Notes: generated from the letters alone by a model not told the origin. Counted from the first letter of the stretch, positions 8,567 to 16,204 are shown. The stretch is 37,575 nt of DNA from DTFZ01 sp964510055 (GCA_964510055.1 CAZDZY010000020.1:1-37575); one strand, 5' to 3'. Made by a program: numbers and translations.

Positions 8567-8748
8567 TTTTCTCTATATAAAGAAAAGTCTACATCTATAA
8601 AATCGGAATAATCGAGTACTATCTCTGAATCCATGTATTTCTTTCGGATTTTCTGAATAGCATCTTCCGGACAATCTGCTTTTACTTCGACAATTCTTTG
8701 CAGCGTTTCAGCTATTTCGACCTGATATTTTTTCTGAAACTTTTTCAT
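8563..8748 (-). CDS. DpnD/PcfM family small protein
   Basis: A 61-aa protein matching the short DpnD/PcfM C-terminal-type family: VEIAETLQRIVEVKADCPEDAIQKI followed by a segment ending in VLDYSDFIDVDFS, shown here only in part. Such proteins are found mainly on plasmids, conjugative elements and phages, and next to some restriction systems; the biochemical role is unknown. The start ATG at 8748 has AGGAAA 7 bases upstream. Its stop overlaps that of the converging comF remnant by a few bases, so it lies right at the edge of the inserted DNA and supports a mobile origin. Confidence 0.7.
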   Translation of the reverse strand: MKKFQKKYQVEIAETLQRIVEVKADCPEDAIQKIRKKYMDSEIVLDYSDFIDVDFSLYREN

Positions 8749-8774
8749 TTTGATTTCCTGTTCAATTTTTCTAT

Positions 8775-8823
8775 ACTTCCGTACAGAAGTTACTAATTAT
8801 GTATATTACTTTTCTACATACAA
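8775..8823 (-). promoter_or_regulatory. Promoter and operator-like palindrome of the DpnD/PcfM gene
   Basis: On the minus strand TTGTAT (8823-8818), a 16-bp spacer and CATAAT (8801-8796) form a plausible sigma-A promoter. A near-perfect 16-bp palindrome, ACTTCCGTACAGAAGT at 8775-8790, overlaps the expected transcription start, where a repressor would act. No regulator gene is adjacent. Confidence 0.4.
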
Positions 8824-8845
8824 TAAGTAACCATGAATAATCAAT

Positions 8846-8880
8846 TAAAATAAAAAACAGCCTCATTGAAGAGACTGCAA
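8846..8880 (-). terminator. Intrinsic terminator after the LURP-one pair
   Basis: Minus-strand hairpin CAGTCTC-TTCAAT-GAGGCTG (8858-8877, one G-T pair) followed at once by TTTTTTATTTTA. It lies about 30 bp after the stop at 8908 and would end the two-gene LURP-like transcript. Confidence 0.75.
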
Positions 8881-8907
8881 CAAAATCTATTATACTAATG
8901 AATGAAT

Positions 8908-9399
8908 CTAATCATTGTTTTTGTTATTATAAAGGCATTTATCCGCCGCGATAGCAAGCGCCGTAAAAAACGCGGCGTCTTCCGGGTCGTATACCGACAG
9001 CACGTACGTTTCGCCCCAGCTGAGCCTGGGCGGACGCATTTCGCCCATCGCCTGCCCGTTGCGTAGTATCTTGAAATACAAATTGCCTGTGATCTCAAGA
9101 TTGCCCGTGACCTCAAAATTACCTAAACTACTCTCCACACTAACGCGCGGATTGAAAAGGCTGTATACCGTTTTAATGCGCGCGCATAAGTTTTCGCCCT
9201 GAAAAATAGCGTATTCAGGAAAGAACGTGACTTTTTGCCGTATAAAATATAACTTTTTGCCCGCAAGGTCGTATAAATGTATCTTCGCGCCCCAGGTGAA
9301 TCTTTTGCCCTGAACGTGAAAAACAGGCCGCTCGTTTTCATCAAATATGTCGTACTTGTTTCTTGTGAAAAGCACTCCTTGTCTGAAATGAAGCTCCAT
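8908..9399 (-). CDS. LURP-one-related (Tubby-like fold) protein, copy 2 of a tandem pair
   Basis: A 163-aa protein of the LURP-one-related family, a small beta-barrel of the Tubby-like superfamily; bacterial members are uncharacterised and may bind lipids or sit at membranes. Visible family features: YDIFDENERPVFHVQG near the N-terminus, IHLYDLAGKKLYFIRQK, and the closing helix DAAFFTALAIAADKCLYNN. I chose ATG 9399 because GGGGGTATCC lies just upstream; a 16-codon longer version would put that ribosome site inside the gene. It is paralogous to the gene starting at 9957, with similar sequence around the start codon. It carries one extra short beta repeat (EVTGNLEITGNL). Confidence 0.75.
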   Translation of the reverse strand: MELHFRQGVLFTRNKYDIFDENERPVFHVQGKRFTWGAKIHLYDLAGKKLYFIRQKVTFFPEYAIFQGENLCARIKTVYSLFNPRVSVESSLGNFEVTGNLEITGNLYFKILRNGQAMGEMRPPRLSWGETYVLSVYDPEDAAFFTALAIAADKCLYNNKNND

Positions 9400-9474
9400 G
9401 CGGATACCCCCTTCAAAATAATAATGGCGTATTACCGGCCGCCTCAAAAAGAAATACCGAAAACACTTGCCTCT

Positions 9475-9957
9475 CTATCTATGGTGCTCGTTATGCAGGC
9501 AGTTGTCCACCGCTATGGCGAGCGCCGTGAAAAACGCGGCGTCTTTATCGTCGTATATCGAAAGCAAATAAGTATCGCCCCAGCTGAGCCATTTCTTATG
9601 TATCTCGCCCATCGGCTGGCCGTTGCGGCTGATAACGAAATCCATACTCATGAACTCGCCCGAGATCTCAAAACTGCCGGAAGCGCTCTCCACATTGAGG
9701 CGCGGGCGCAGGAACGTGAATTCCCTTTTGATGCGCGCGCACAATGCCTCGCCCTGGAAAACGGAGTATTCCGGCAGGAAGGCGAATACTTTCTGCTGTA
9801 TGAAATAAAGCTCATTGCCGGCAAGGTCGTATAAATGTATCTTCGCGCCCCATGTGAATATTTCGCCCTCAACGTGAAAAACGGGCCGCTCGTATTCGTC
9901 GTAAACGTCGTATTTGTCACCTATCGTAAACACCCTTTGCCTGATATAAAGCTCCAT
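9475..9957 (-). CDS. LURP-one-related (Tubby-like fold) protein, copy 1 of a tandem pair
   Basis: A 160-aa paralog of the gene directly downstream, with the same family hallmarks (YDVYDEYERPVFHVEG, KIHLYDLAGNELYFIQQK and the C-terminal hydrophobic helix DAAFFTALAIAVDNCLHN). The start is firm: AGGAGGTATCCGT immediately precedes ATG 9957. The pair lies in one transcript, 75 bp apart, ended by the terminator at about 8860. The duplicate arose by tandem gene duplication that included the ribosome binding site. Function unknown; predicted cytoplasmic, with no signal peptide. Confidence 0.75.
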   Translation of the reverse strand: MELYIRQRVFTIGDKYDVYDEYERPVFHVEGEIFTWGAKIHLYDLAGNELYFIQQKVFAFLPEYSVFQGEALCARIKREFTFLRPRLNVESASGSFEISGEFMSMDFVISRNGQPMGEIHKKWLSWGDTYLLSIYDDKDAAFFTALAIAVDNCLHNEHHR

Positions 9958-10003
9958 ACGGATACCTCCTATAGTAAATTGAAAAACTTATAATTAAAAC
10001 CAG

Positions 10004-10016
10004 CTATATTATAGCA
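10004..10016 (-). promoter_or_regulatory. Extended -10 promoter of the LURP-one pair
   Basis: The minus strand reads TGCTATAAT (10016-10008), a consensus extended -10 element about 50 bp before ATG 9957. The -35 region is poor. An 11-bp palindrome CTATATTATAG (10004-10014) overlaps the -10. Confidence 0.4.
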
Positions 10017-10126
10017 TAAATGCGGGGATTTAAGTGAATATAGCAATTTATCATATTTATTGGATTTTTCGGCTCCCATATATTATTATCAGCGTAACGG
10101 AAATTCCGGTAAGGGGTTATTGGGAT

Positions 10127-10804
10127 ATGAGAAGAAACGAGTTTGAGACAATAGAAAAGTACATGCTGGAATGCATGAACGACTCGTCGCACGACCCGGA
10201 GCACGTGATGAGGGTTCTGTATACCGCGATGCATATCGCGGAAACGGAGGGCGGCGCGGACCAGGATATACTCATCGCGTCGTGCCTGCTGCACGACATA
10301 GGACGCGGAGCGCAATTCAAAGACCCTTCAATTTGCCACGCGGCCGAAGGCGGTAAGATGGCGGAACGCTTCCTTATTGGAATAGGGTGGAGCGCGCAAC
10401 GGGCGAAGCACGTGAGCGACTGCGTAAGGACGCACAGGTGGAGGAGCGGCGACCCGCCGGAGAGCGTGGAGGCTAAGATACTGTTCGACGCGGATAAGCT
10501 CGAGGCAGCGGGCGCGCTGGGCATAGCCCGCACGCTTATGTATCAGGGGCAGGTGGGGCAGCAGCTTTATACTATGCGGGGCAGGGAAGTCTGTTCCGGT
10601 ACGGATAAGGATGCTCCGGAATCGTTTTATAAAGAATATCACTGCAAACTTAAAAATATATACTCGATGTTTTATACGAGCGAGGCGCGCCGCATGGCGG
10701 AGACGAGAAAAGATACGGCCGCAATGTTCATGAGCGGCCTCGAGAGCGAGATAAACAGCGCGTACGCAAACAGGCAAGCTCTTGATAACTGTCTTAGCGA
10801 TTAG
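10127..10804 (+). CDS. HD-domain metal-dependent phosphohydrolase
   Basis: A 225-aa HD-superfamily hydrolase of the YedJ-like kind, predicted to hydrolyse phosphate esters or nucleotides with a bound divalent metal. Metal ligands visible: H26 in DPEHVMRV, the H56-D57 pair in CLLHDIGRG, and the late Asp in LFDADKLEA. The substrate is not evident. I placed the start at ATG 10127, where AAGGGG lies 10 bases upstream and homology begins; the frame is open 31 codons further up, but that stretch looks like non-coding DNA. A GC-rich hairpin (10821-10838) follows the stop without a T-tract, and the aminotransferase promoter comes next, so this is probably a single-gene unit. Confidence 0.8.
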   Translation: MRRNEFETIEKYMLECMNDSSHDPEHVMRVLYTAMHIAETEGGADQDILIASCLLHDIGRGAQFKDPSICHAAEGGKMAERFLIGIGWSAQRAKHVSDCVRTHRWRSGDPPESVEAKILFDADKLEAAGALGIARTLMYQGQVGQQLYTMRGREVCSGTDKDAPESFYKEYHCKLKNIYSMFYTSEARRMAETRKDTAAMFMSGLESEINSAYANRQALDNCLSD

Positions 10805-10847
10805 CGGCGGCTGTTTACAGACGCGCAGCTGTGCGCGTAAATATGTA

Positions 10848-10876
10848 TTGAACGTGCTGTCCGCGCATATTATAAT
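10848..10876 (+). promoter_or_regulatory. Sigma-A promoter of the aminotransferase operon
   Basis: TTGAAC (10848-10853), a 17-bp spacer and a perfect TATAAT (10871-10876), ending 30 bp before the chosen start ATG 10907. It separates this operon from the HD gene. Confidence 0.75.
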
Positions 10877-10906
10877 CAACAAAACGGCATAAAGGAAATG
10901 ATTGTT

Positions 10907-12076
10907 ATGGAATTCGCGAAGAGGCTTGACAAAGTAACAGGCAGCGCAATAAGGGAGATATTCTCACTGCTGGCGCAGCCGGGAATGATATCGCTCGCAG
11001 GGGGCAACCCCGCCCCCGAGAGTTTCCCGAGCGATGAGGTAGCGGCTATAGCGGCGTCAGTGCTCCGCGAGAACGGAAGCCACGTGCTGCAGTACGGCGG
11101 AACGCCGGGCATAGGCCGGCTTAAAGACACCGTAATCGGGATGATGAAAAAGCGCGGCATAAACGCCGCGGCTGACGAAGTTATAATAACGTCGGGCTCC
11201 ACGCAGGGCATAGGCCTCGCGGCGAAGACACTCGTGAACCCCGGCGACGCGGTACTGTGCGAATCGCCGTCGTTCATAGGCGCCATTCAAACATTTCTGA
11301 CATATGAGGCTGATCTGCGGGGCGTGGAGATGGACGAAAGCGGCATGGTGATAGAAGACCTCGAGGAAAAGATAAAAAAGCATAAGCCTAAGTTCGTGTA
11401 TACAGTGCCGACGTTCCAGAACCCCACGGGCAAAACGCTGCCGCAGGACAGGCGCAAAAAGATGCTGGAGATCTGCGAAAAGTACAGCGTGCTGATACTC
11501 GAGGACGACCCGTACTGCGATCTGAGGTATTCGGGAACGCCGGTGCCGACTATAAAGAGCTTTGATGAAAACAATACGGTGATATACCTCATGAGTTTTT
11601 CCAAGATAATATCGCCGGGGCTGCGCGTGGGCGCAACAATAGCCGACCGCCGGATAATAGCGAAATATAACATAGCGAAGCAGGGCGAAGACCTGCATAC
11701 GTCAAATCTTTCCCAGGAAATAGTTATTGCGTACGCGAATTCGGGCAAACTCGGGCCGCATATTGCCGAAGTTTGCGAAAGCTACGCAAAAAAGCGCGAC
11801 GCTATGATCAGGAAGCTGGAGGGCTTCCCCAAGGGCGTGACATTTACGAGGCCGGACGGCGGGCTGTTCATATGGGTAACGCTGCCGGAGGGGATGGACG
11901 CTGTCGCTCTCTTCAAGCAAAGCGTCGACGCGGGAGTGGCGTTCGTACCGGGCACGCATTTTTACCCTGAAGGCGGCCATTTGAATACAATACGCCTCAA
12001 CTTCTCAATGCCTTCGATAGAGCAGATAGATAAAGGCTGCGATATACTGAAGGGCGTAATAGAAAAGAACATGTGA
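10907..12076 (+). CDS. PLP-dependent aminotransferase (class I/II, 2-aminoadipate/aromatic type)
   Basis: A 389-aa fold-type I aminotransferase; the pyridoxal phosphate Schiff-base lysine is in SFSKIISPGLRVG (about K233). Other family marks are ISLAGGNPAPESFPSDEV near the N-terminus, the substrate-loop motif LQYGGTPGIGRLK, PTFQNPTG (~168) and EDDPYCDLRYSG. The wording resembles the LysN/2-aminoadipate and MocR-aminotransferase branch, so the amino donor could be branched-chain, aromatic or aminoadipate. There is no N-terminal HTH, so it is an enzyme, not a MocR regulator. I chose ATG 10907 because AAAGGAA sits 9 bases before it; the ATG at 10898 is too close to that site. It overlaps the GrpB-family gene by four bases. 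Confidence 0.88.
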   Translation: MEFAKRLDKVTGSAIREIFSLLAQPGMISLAGGNPAPESFPSDEVAAIAASVLRENGSHVLQYGGTPGIGRLKDTVIGMMKKRGINAAADEVIITSGSTQGIGLAAKTLVNPGDAVLCESPSFIGAIQTFLTYEADLRGVEMDESGMVIEDLEEKIKKHKPKFVYTVPTFQNPTGKTLPQDRRKKMLEICEKYSVLILEDDPYCDLRYSGTPVPTIKSFDENNTVIYLMSFSKIISPGLRVGATIADRRIIAKYNIAKQGEDLHTSNLSQEIVIAYANSGKLGPHIAEVCESYAKKRDAMIRKLEGFPKGVTFTRPDGGLFIWVTLPEGMDAVALFKQSVDAGVAFVPGTHFYPEGGHLNTIRLNFSMPSIEQIDKGCDILKGVIEKNM

Positions 12077-12663
12077 AAATGAAAAAAGATTTGTCGGAGA
12101 TGACGAACGCGGAGCTGTGGGAGCTGTTCCCGATAATACTGCGCGTCCACGACCCGAAATGGGAAGAGCGTTATCGCGGTGAAAAGGGACGCCTGATTAA
12201 CGCTGCCGGCGAAAGCAATATCGTAAGGATAAACCACATAGGCAGCACGGCGGTGCCGCATCTTACGGCGAAGCCTACGATAGACATACTGATCGAGATA
12301 GCGCATAGCTGCGATACTGAAAAGCTGAAAGAAGACCTCGTTTCCATCGGTTACATATACACCGCGCAGCCGGACAACCCCTTACGGCATATGATGTTTT
12401 TAAAAGGCTACACGCCCCAAGGCTTTAAAGGGCAGGCGTTTCACGTGCACATACGCTACCCCGGTGATTGGGGGGAGCTGTATTTCAGGGATTATCTGAA
12501 AGAGCATAAGGATATCGCCGCCGAATACGGCATGCTGAAGGCGGAGCTTATAAAACAATACGAGCATGACCGGGACGGGTACACGGAAGCGAAAACGGAA
12601 TTCATAAACAGGTATACGGATAAGGCAAGGGAGGAGTATAAGGGGAGATATGAGATAAAATAA
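12073..12663 (+). CDS. GrpB family protein (nucleotidyltransferase-like)
   Basis: A 196-aa protein of the GrpB/UPF0157 family, which has a nucleotidyltransferase-like fold: RVHDPKWEERYRGEK, INHIGSTAVPHLTAKPTIDI (the G-S-T plus D-x-D-like core), then HVHIRYPGDWGELYFRDYL. The reaction is unknown; some relatives are fused to dephospho-CoA kinase. The gene starts with GTG inside the aminotransferase stop (GTGA overlap), or alternatively with ATG 12079 two bases after it; either way translation is likely coupled, and there is no good ribosome site of its own. A strong bidirectional terminator follows immediately. Confidence 0.85.
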   Translation: MKMKKDLSEMTNAELWELFPIILRVHDPKWEERYRGEKGRLINAAGESNIVRINHIGSTAVPHLTAKPTIDILIEIAHSCDTEKLKEDLVSIGYIYTAQPDNPLRHMMFLKGYTPQGFKGQAFHVHIRYPGDWGELYFRDYLKEHKDIAAEYGMLKAELIKQYEHDRDGYTEAKTEFINRYTDKAREEYKGRYEIK

Positions 12664-12690
12664 GCCCGCGGAAACGCGGGCTTTGTGTTA
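12661..12690. terminator. Bidirectional terminator between GrpB-family and P-type ATPase genes
   Basis: Perfect hairpin AAGCCCGCG-GAAA-CGCGGGCTT (12662-12683) starting at the last bases of the GrpB-family stop codon. It is followed by TTTGTGTT on the plus strand and by ATTTTATCTC on the minus strand, so it can serve both converging genes. Confidence 0.85.
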
Positions 12691-12692
12691 TC

Positions 12693-15221
12693 TTATCGTC
12701 CTTGTCTTTTATACTTTATCCTCTTGACCAGCTTGACTATCTCATACCACAACACCGACCCCGCCGCGATGCCGAACACCATGAGCAGCTGCAAAGCAGA
12801 GAGCGGAGCGAGCTTTAAGAAGCTGTTTAAAGGCGAGTAGATTATCAGCAGCAGCCCCGCTACCGTTCCGAGTGTTACCCCCCACATCACCTTGTCTTTG
12901 ATAAGGCGCTTCATTGAGGTTATAAACGAATCGCGGTTCGAGCTGTTTACCTGGACGAGGAACAGGTTCGCGAGCATTATTACCGCCATACCCATAGCCC
13001 TTGCGAGGGGCGCGTTTGCCGGGTCTCCCCCGAGGGCGGTAAGGTACGTAAAAAACGAAGCCCCGAAGACGGCGAGCCCCTGAATCAGGCTTTTCAGCAG
13101 CATGCCCGCGGTAACAAGCTTTTCTTTCGGATCGCGCGGCGCCCTGTCCATTATATCCCTCTCGGCTGGCTGGCGCTCGAGCACGATGGAGCATGTCGGG
13201 TCTATTATGAGCTCGAGCAGCACGACGTGCAGCGGCAGAAGCAGCAAGCTTGCCGGGTCTATGCCGAGCATGGGCGCGAGCAGCGAAGCGAGCGCTATAG
13301 GTATGTGTATGGTGAACACATAACCGACAGCCTTGCGGATATTATCGTATATGCGCCTGCCGTCGTGCACCGTATCCACTATAGTTGAGAAGTTGTCGTC
13401 CATCAGTATAAGGTCGGCGGCTTCCCTCGAAACTTCGGAGCCTCTCTTACCCATGGCGATGCCTATATCGGCGTATTTAAGCGCCGGGGCGTCGTTGACC
13501 CCGTCGCCCGTCATAGCGACTATCTCTCCTATTTCCTTAAAGGCCTGGACTATGCGCATCTTGTGCTCGGGCACGACGCGCGAGAATATGCTCACGTCTT
13601 TTACCTTCTCGCGGAGCTCTTCGTCGCTCATCATATTGAGCATGTCGCCGGTTATTATATTATCGCTGTGCGCCATGCCTATCTGCTTTGCTATGCTCGA
13701 CGCGGTAACGCCGTTGTCGCCCGTTATCATGACCACGCGGATGCCCGCCTTCGCGCAGACGGCAATATCCTGTTTTATGCTTTCCCTCGGCGGGTCGGCA
13801 AGGCCGATAAGCCCGCAAAACTTTAGCGAGCAGTCCATGATGTCGGCGGGGATCTCGCTCTTAGCGGAAAGCGTCTGTATGCCGACCGCAATAACGCGCA
13901 ATCCCGCCAGCGACATCTCGTGAGCTTTCCTTTCGGCATTGCGCTGCTGCTCCTCGCTCATATTGCATATCGTGTATAAGCGCTCGGGCGAGCCTTTCGC
14001 CGCTATTATTATCTCGCCGTCGTGGTGCCAGATATGCCCCATCATCTTGAGCTCGTTCGTAAAAGCGTATTCGCTCAAAAGCTCCCCGCCGAACAGGTGA
14101 GACTTAGGTATGCCCAATTTTTCGCAATGCGCGAGCATGGCTTTTTCCATCGGGTCATACGTGTCGGTCTCGCACGCGAGCCCCATGGTCTCGCATAAGC
14201 CTTCCGTGTCTCCGCCGGGCGCCCATGTTTCCTGCACTGTCATCTGGTTGAGGGTAATAGTACCGGTCTTGTCGACGCACAGCACTGAGACCGACCCGAG
14301 AGTCTCGACGGCCGGCAGCCTGCGCACCAGCGAATGCTTTTTAGCGAGCCGCCACGCCCCGAGCGACAGGAACACGGTAAGTATGACGGGGAATTCTTCG
14401 GGTATCATCGCCATCGCAAGCGTTATTCCCGACAGTATGCTCTCTATTATGCGTTCCTTAAATATATGTTCGGGTATATTAAGGTACGTAATAACGCTGA
14501 CAAGAGCCAGCAGCACCGCGGCGATACCCGCGGATAGTTTAACGAGGCCGCCCGTCTGCTTTTGCAGCGGCGATTGTTCTTCGGGCGCGGACGCCACGTT
14601 TGCCCCTATTTTGCCGTATTCGGTAGAGAAACCTATTTTGTCAACCTTCACAGTAGCGGTGCCCTGTATCACTAATGTACCCGCGTAGGCGTAATCGTGC
14701 CGCCAGAAATCGCCGGCCGGCTCGCCGCCGCCCGCGGCGACCTTCCAAACGCCTTCCGACTCGCCGGTCAATGTGGCCTCGGCTACGCGAAGGTCGCTGC
14801 ATTTTATAATGACACCGTCGGCCGGTATCTTCACGCCTTCGCTTATCATCATTATGTCGCCCGGAACAAGATCGGTGCTCGGTATAACCTTTTCCTCCCC
14901 GTCCCTGATCACCGTGATCTGCGGCGCTGAAAGGTCTTTTAAGGCGCTGAGCGTTTTATCTGTCTTCCACTCCTGAATGACGTCTATGCTTATTATGCCT
15001 ATGACGAATACAAGCATTATTGCGCCGTCGCGCGGCTCGCCCAGGAAAAAGTAGATCAAAGCCGCTATAATGAGCAATAAAAACATAGGCTCGCGTATTA
15101 TGTGCAGAACTTTAATAAAGAAGCTCTCTTTTTTCTTCGGTGTCAGCTCGTTTTTGCCGAATTTCTGCTGAAGGGCTTTTGCTTCTTCAGAAGTCAGGCC
15201 GGTGGTGTTTAAGGCTGTCAT
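12693..15221 (-). CDS. P2-type cation-transporting ATPase (calcium-ATPase-like)
   Basis: An 842-aa P-type ATPase, full length for the bacterial calcium-ATPase/PMR1-like group. It starts with the cation ATPase N-terminal domain (GLTSEEAKALQQKFGKNEL), then the actuator motif LTGES (~172), the M4 motif MIPEEFPV (~280), the phosphorylation site DKTGTIT (~317), the nucleotide domain, TGDNG (~480) and TGDGVNDAP (~569), and six C-terminal membrane helices. The M4 sequence PEEFP replaces the PEGLP of well-studied calcium pumps, so the ion (Ca2+, Mn2+ or another) should be treated as open. Start ATG with GAGGTAA upstream. The upstream region holds two MITE-like elements and a candidate RNA; a leader of ~500 nt is possible. 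Confidence 0.9.
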   Translation of the reverse strand: MTALNTTGLTSEEAKALQQKFGKNELTPKKKESFFIKVLHIIREPMFLLLIIAALIYFFLGEPRDGAIMLVFVIGIISIDVIQEWKTDKTLSALKDLSAPQITVIRDGEEKVIPSTDLVPGDIMMISEGVKIPADGVIIKCSDLRVAEATLTGESEGVWKVAAGGGEPAGDFWRHDYAYAGTLVIQGTATVKVDKIGFSTEYGKIGANVASAPEEQSPLQKQTGGLVKLSAGIAAVLLALVSVITYLNIPEHIFKERIIESILSGITLAMAMIPEEFPVILTVFLSLGAWRLAKKHSLVRRLPAVETLGSVSVLCVDKTGTITLNQMTVQETWAPGGDTEGLCETMGLACETDTYDPMEKAMLAHCEKLGIPKSHLFGGELLSEYAFTNELKMMGHIWHHDGEIIIAAKGSPERLYTICNMSEEQQRNAERKAHEMSLAGLRVIAVGIQTLSAKSEIPADIMDCSLKFCGLIGLADPPRESIKQDIAVCAKAGIRVVMITGDNGVTASSIAKQIGMAHSDNIITGDMLNMMSDEELREKVKDVSIFSRVVPEHKMRIVQAFKEIGEIVAMTGDGVNDAPALKYADIGIAMGKRGSEVSREAADLILMDDNFSTIVDTVHDGRRIYDNIRKAVGYVFTIHIPIALASLLAPMLGIDPASLLLLPLHVVLLELIIDPTCSIVLERQPAERDIMDRAPRDPKEKLVTAGMLLKSLIQGLAVFGASFFTYLTALGGDPANAPLARAMGMAVIMLANLFLVQVNSSNRDSFITSMKRLIKDKVMWGVTLGTVAGLLLIIYSPLNSFLKLAPLSALQLLMVFGIAAGSVLWYEIVKLVKRIKYKRQGR

Positions 15222-15242
15222 ATAAGTTACCTCGCTTATATT

Positions 15243-15429
15243 GGAAGCACTGATTTATTCGTGCAATATCTTTGCCGTTAATTTACCGCCTGCCTGTGTC
15301 GCAAAAACTCCGAAATAGCTCTGCTATTTCTTCGTTTTTACTCCTTGGCAGACGCCAAATTTCCTCGCAAATCTTATTGCCCCAAAAAGTCTTACGGCTT
15401 TTTGGGTTCCTCATTAAATCAGTGTTTCC
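15243..15429. mobile_element. MITE-like element with 12-15 bp terminal inverted repeats
   Basis: A 187-bp element bounded by GGAAGCACTGATTTA (15243-15257) and its inverse TAAATCAGTGTTTCC (15415-15429, one mismatch). Inside are further hairpins: GAAATAGC-TCT-GCTATTTC near 15335 and CCAAAAAG...CTTTTTGGG near 15390. It has no coding capacity for a transposase. No clear target-site duplication can be read from the flanks. It sits 22 bp upstream of the P-type ATPase start. I read it as a non-autonomous transposon remnant; it could also act as a folded leader RNA when transcribed. Confidence 0.6.
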
Positions 15430-15461
15430 TTTGATAGCTTTCCCACTTGCTCTTCAGTTAT

Positions 15462-15567
15462 GGAAATACTGATATATCCGTTCGATATCTTTGCGGTCAG
15501 CCAGACACTAAACTGCAGGGCTTTAAAATTGGCTTACAATTTTGTATCCGGTCTTATCAGCATTTCC
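15462..15567. repeat. Second, shorter and diverged copy of the MITE-like element
   Basis: A 106-bp segment bounded by GGAAATACTGAT (15462-15473) and ATCAGCATTTCC (15556-15567). The first ~40 bp resemble the left end of the element at 15243 (shared core AATATCTTTGC / GATATCTTTGC), so both belong to one family and this copy has lost its middle. The 32 bp between the two elements show no other feature. Confidence 0.5.
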
Positions 15568-15589
15568 CAGTATGTTCAAAGTGTATAAA

Positions 15590-15731
15590 AAAACACCCGT
15601 GAAACATACTACTGTCCCACAGATGCATCGAAGTTCTATCTGCTGCCGCTAATGCGGCCCGGCCCCACGAACCAAAAGGTTCATCGCCTGCTCAGTTTGT
15701 ACTGTAGATTTGTATGCAGTGCAAAAAGACT
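15590..15731 (-). ncRNA. Candidate structured RNA with its own promoter and U-tract
   Basis: Read on the minus strand from the promoter at 15738-15766, the transcript folds by eye into a closing helix (CATA + CTAC with a 5-nt bulge, pairing with GTAG-TATG near 15606), an ATGAACC-TTTT-GGTTCGT hairpin (~15672-15689), a GCCGC-ATTA-GCGGC hairpin (~15644-15658) and a CAGAT...ATCTG hairpin (~15619-15642). It ends in GGGTG followed by seven T (near 15590). There is no open frame of note. It lies between zur and the P-type ATPase on the same strand, so it is either an independent small RNA or a regulatory leader of the ATPase. I could not match it to a known family from memory; raiA RNA and the yybP-ykoY riboswitch should be tested first. 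Confidence 0.5.
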
Positions 15732-15737
15732 TTTTAT

Positions 15738-15766
15738 ATATTAATATATGCGCGCAAGATTGTCAA
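15738..15766 (-). promoter_or_regulatory. Near-consensus sigma-A promoter for the candidate RNA
   Basis: The minus strand reads TTGACA (15766-15761), a 17-bp spacer and TAATAT (15743-15738), starting about 20 bp after the zur stop. This is the best promoter in the window, and it drives DNA with no protein gene for 500 bp. Confidence 0.8.
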
Positions 15767-15784
15767 GTTGCTAAGGTACGCACG

Positions 15785-16204
15785 CTATTTTGATCTGAGA
15801 TAGCAGTCGTCGCAGTACCCGTATATTTCGAGCCGGTGGCCGGTAACATGGAAACCGCCTTCTTTTGTTTTTACCTGAAGGTCTTTTATGGGGCAGCACT
15901 CTAAGTCTATCATCTTTTTGCAGCTGCGGCATACGGCGTAATGCTTGTGCGTATGCCGGTCAAGCTCGTATTTCGCGGTCGCGTCGTCCATCGGGATAAG
16001 TTTGTTTACTATGCCCTTTTCGGTAAACATTTCGAGAGCGCGGTAAGTTGTGGAGAGCCAGGCGCCGGGGTCTTTTTGCAGATAAAGGGCGTGTATCTGC
16101 GAGGCGGTCAAAGGGGACTCTGCGCTTTCGAGTATTTCGAGCAGTACGGTGCGCTGCCTCGTCATCTTTATTCCTTTTAAGTCTATATCGTTTTTTTCGG
16201 ACAT
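15785..16204 (-). CDS. zur: Fur-family zinc uptake regulator (Zur-like)
   Basis: A 139-aa Fur-family repressor: an N-terminal winged helix (KMTRQRTVLLEILESAESPL, then DPGAWLSTTYRALEMFTEKG) and a C-terminal dimerisation domain with metal ligands (RHTHKHYAVCRSCKKM) and the structural zinc pair CDDC. It would bind its operator when zinc-loaded. Zur is preferred over Fur or PerR because it is the last gene of the znuA-znuC-znuB unit and a palindrome lies before znuA. I chose ATG 16204 (GAGGTG 6 bases upstream) over a GTG three codons earlier that overlaps the ribosome site. It is 12 bp after znuB. A strong unrelated promoter follows directly. Confidence 0.85.
   Translation of the reverse strand: MSEKNDIDLKGIKMTRQRTVLLEILESAESPLTASQIHALYLQKDPGAWLSTTYRALEMFTEKGIVNKLIPMDDATAKYELDRHTHKHYAVCRSCKKMIDLECCPIKDLQVKTKEGGFHVTGHRLEIYGYCDDCYLRSK

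Noticed and set aside
15272..15472. 66-codon ORF inside the MITE-like region
   Set aside because: It has no ribosome site, and its sequence is explained by inverted repeats.
15590..15760. Confident yybP-ykoY (Mn2+) riboswitch call upstream of the P-type ATPase
   Set aside because: The gene context fits, but I could not find the family's conserved loop sequences, so only a generic structured RNA is reported.
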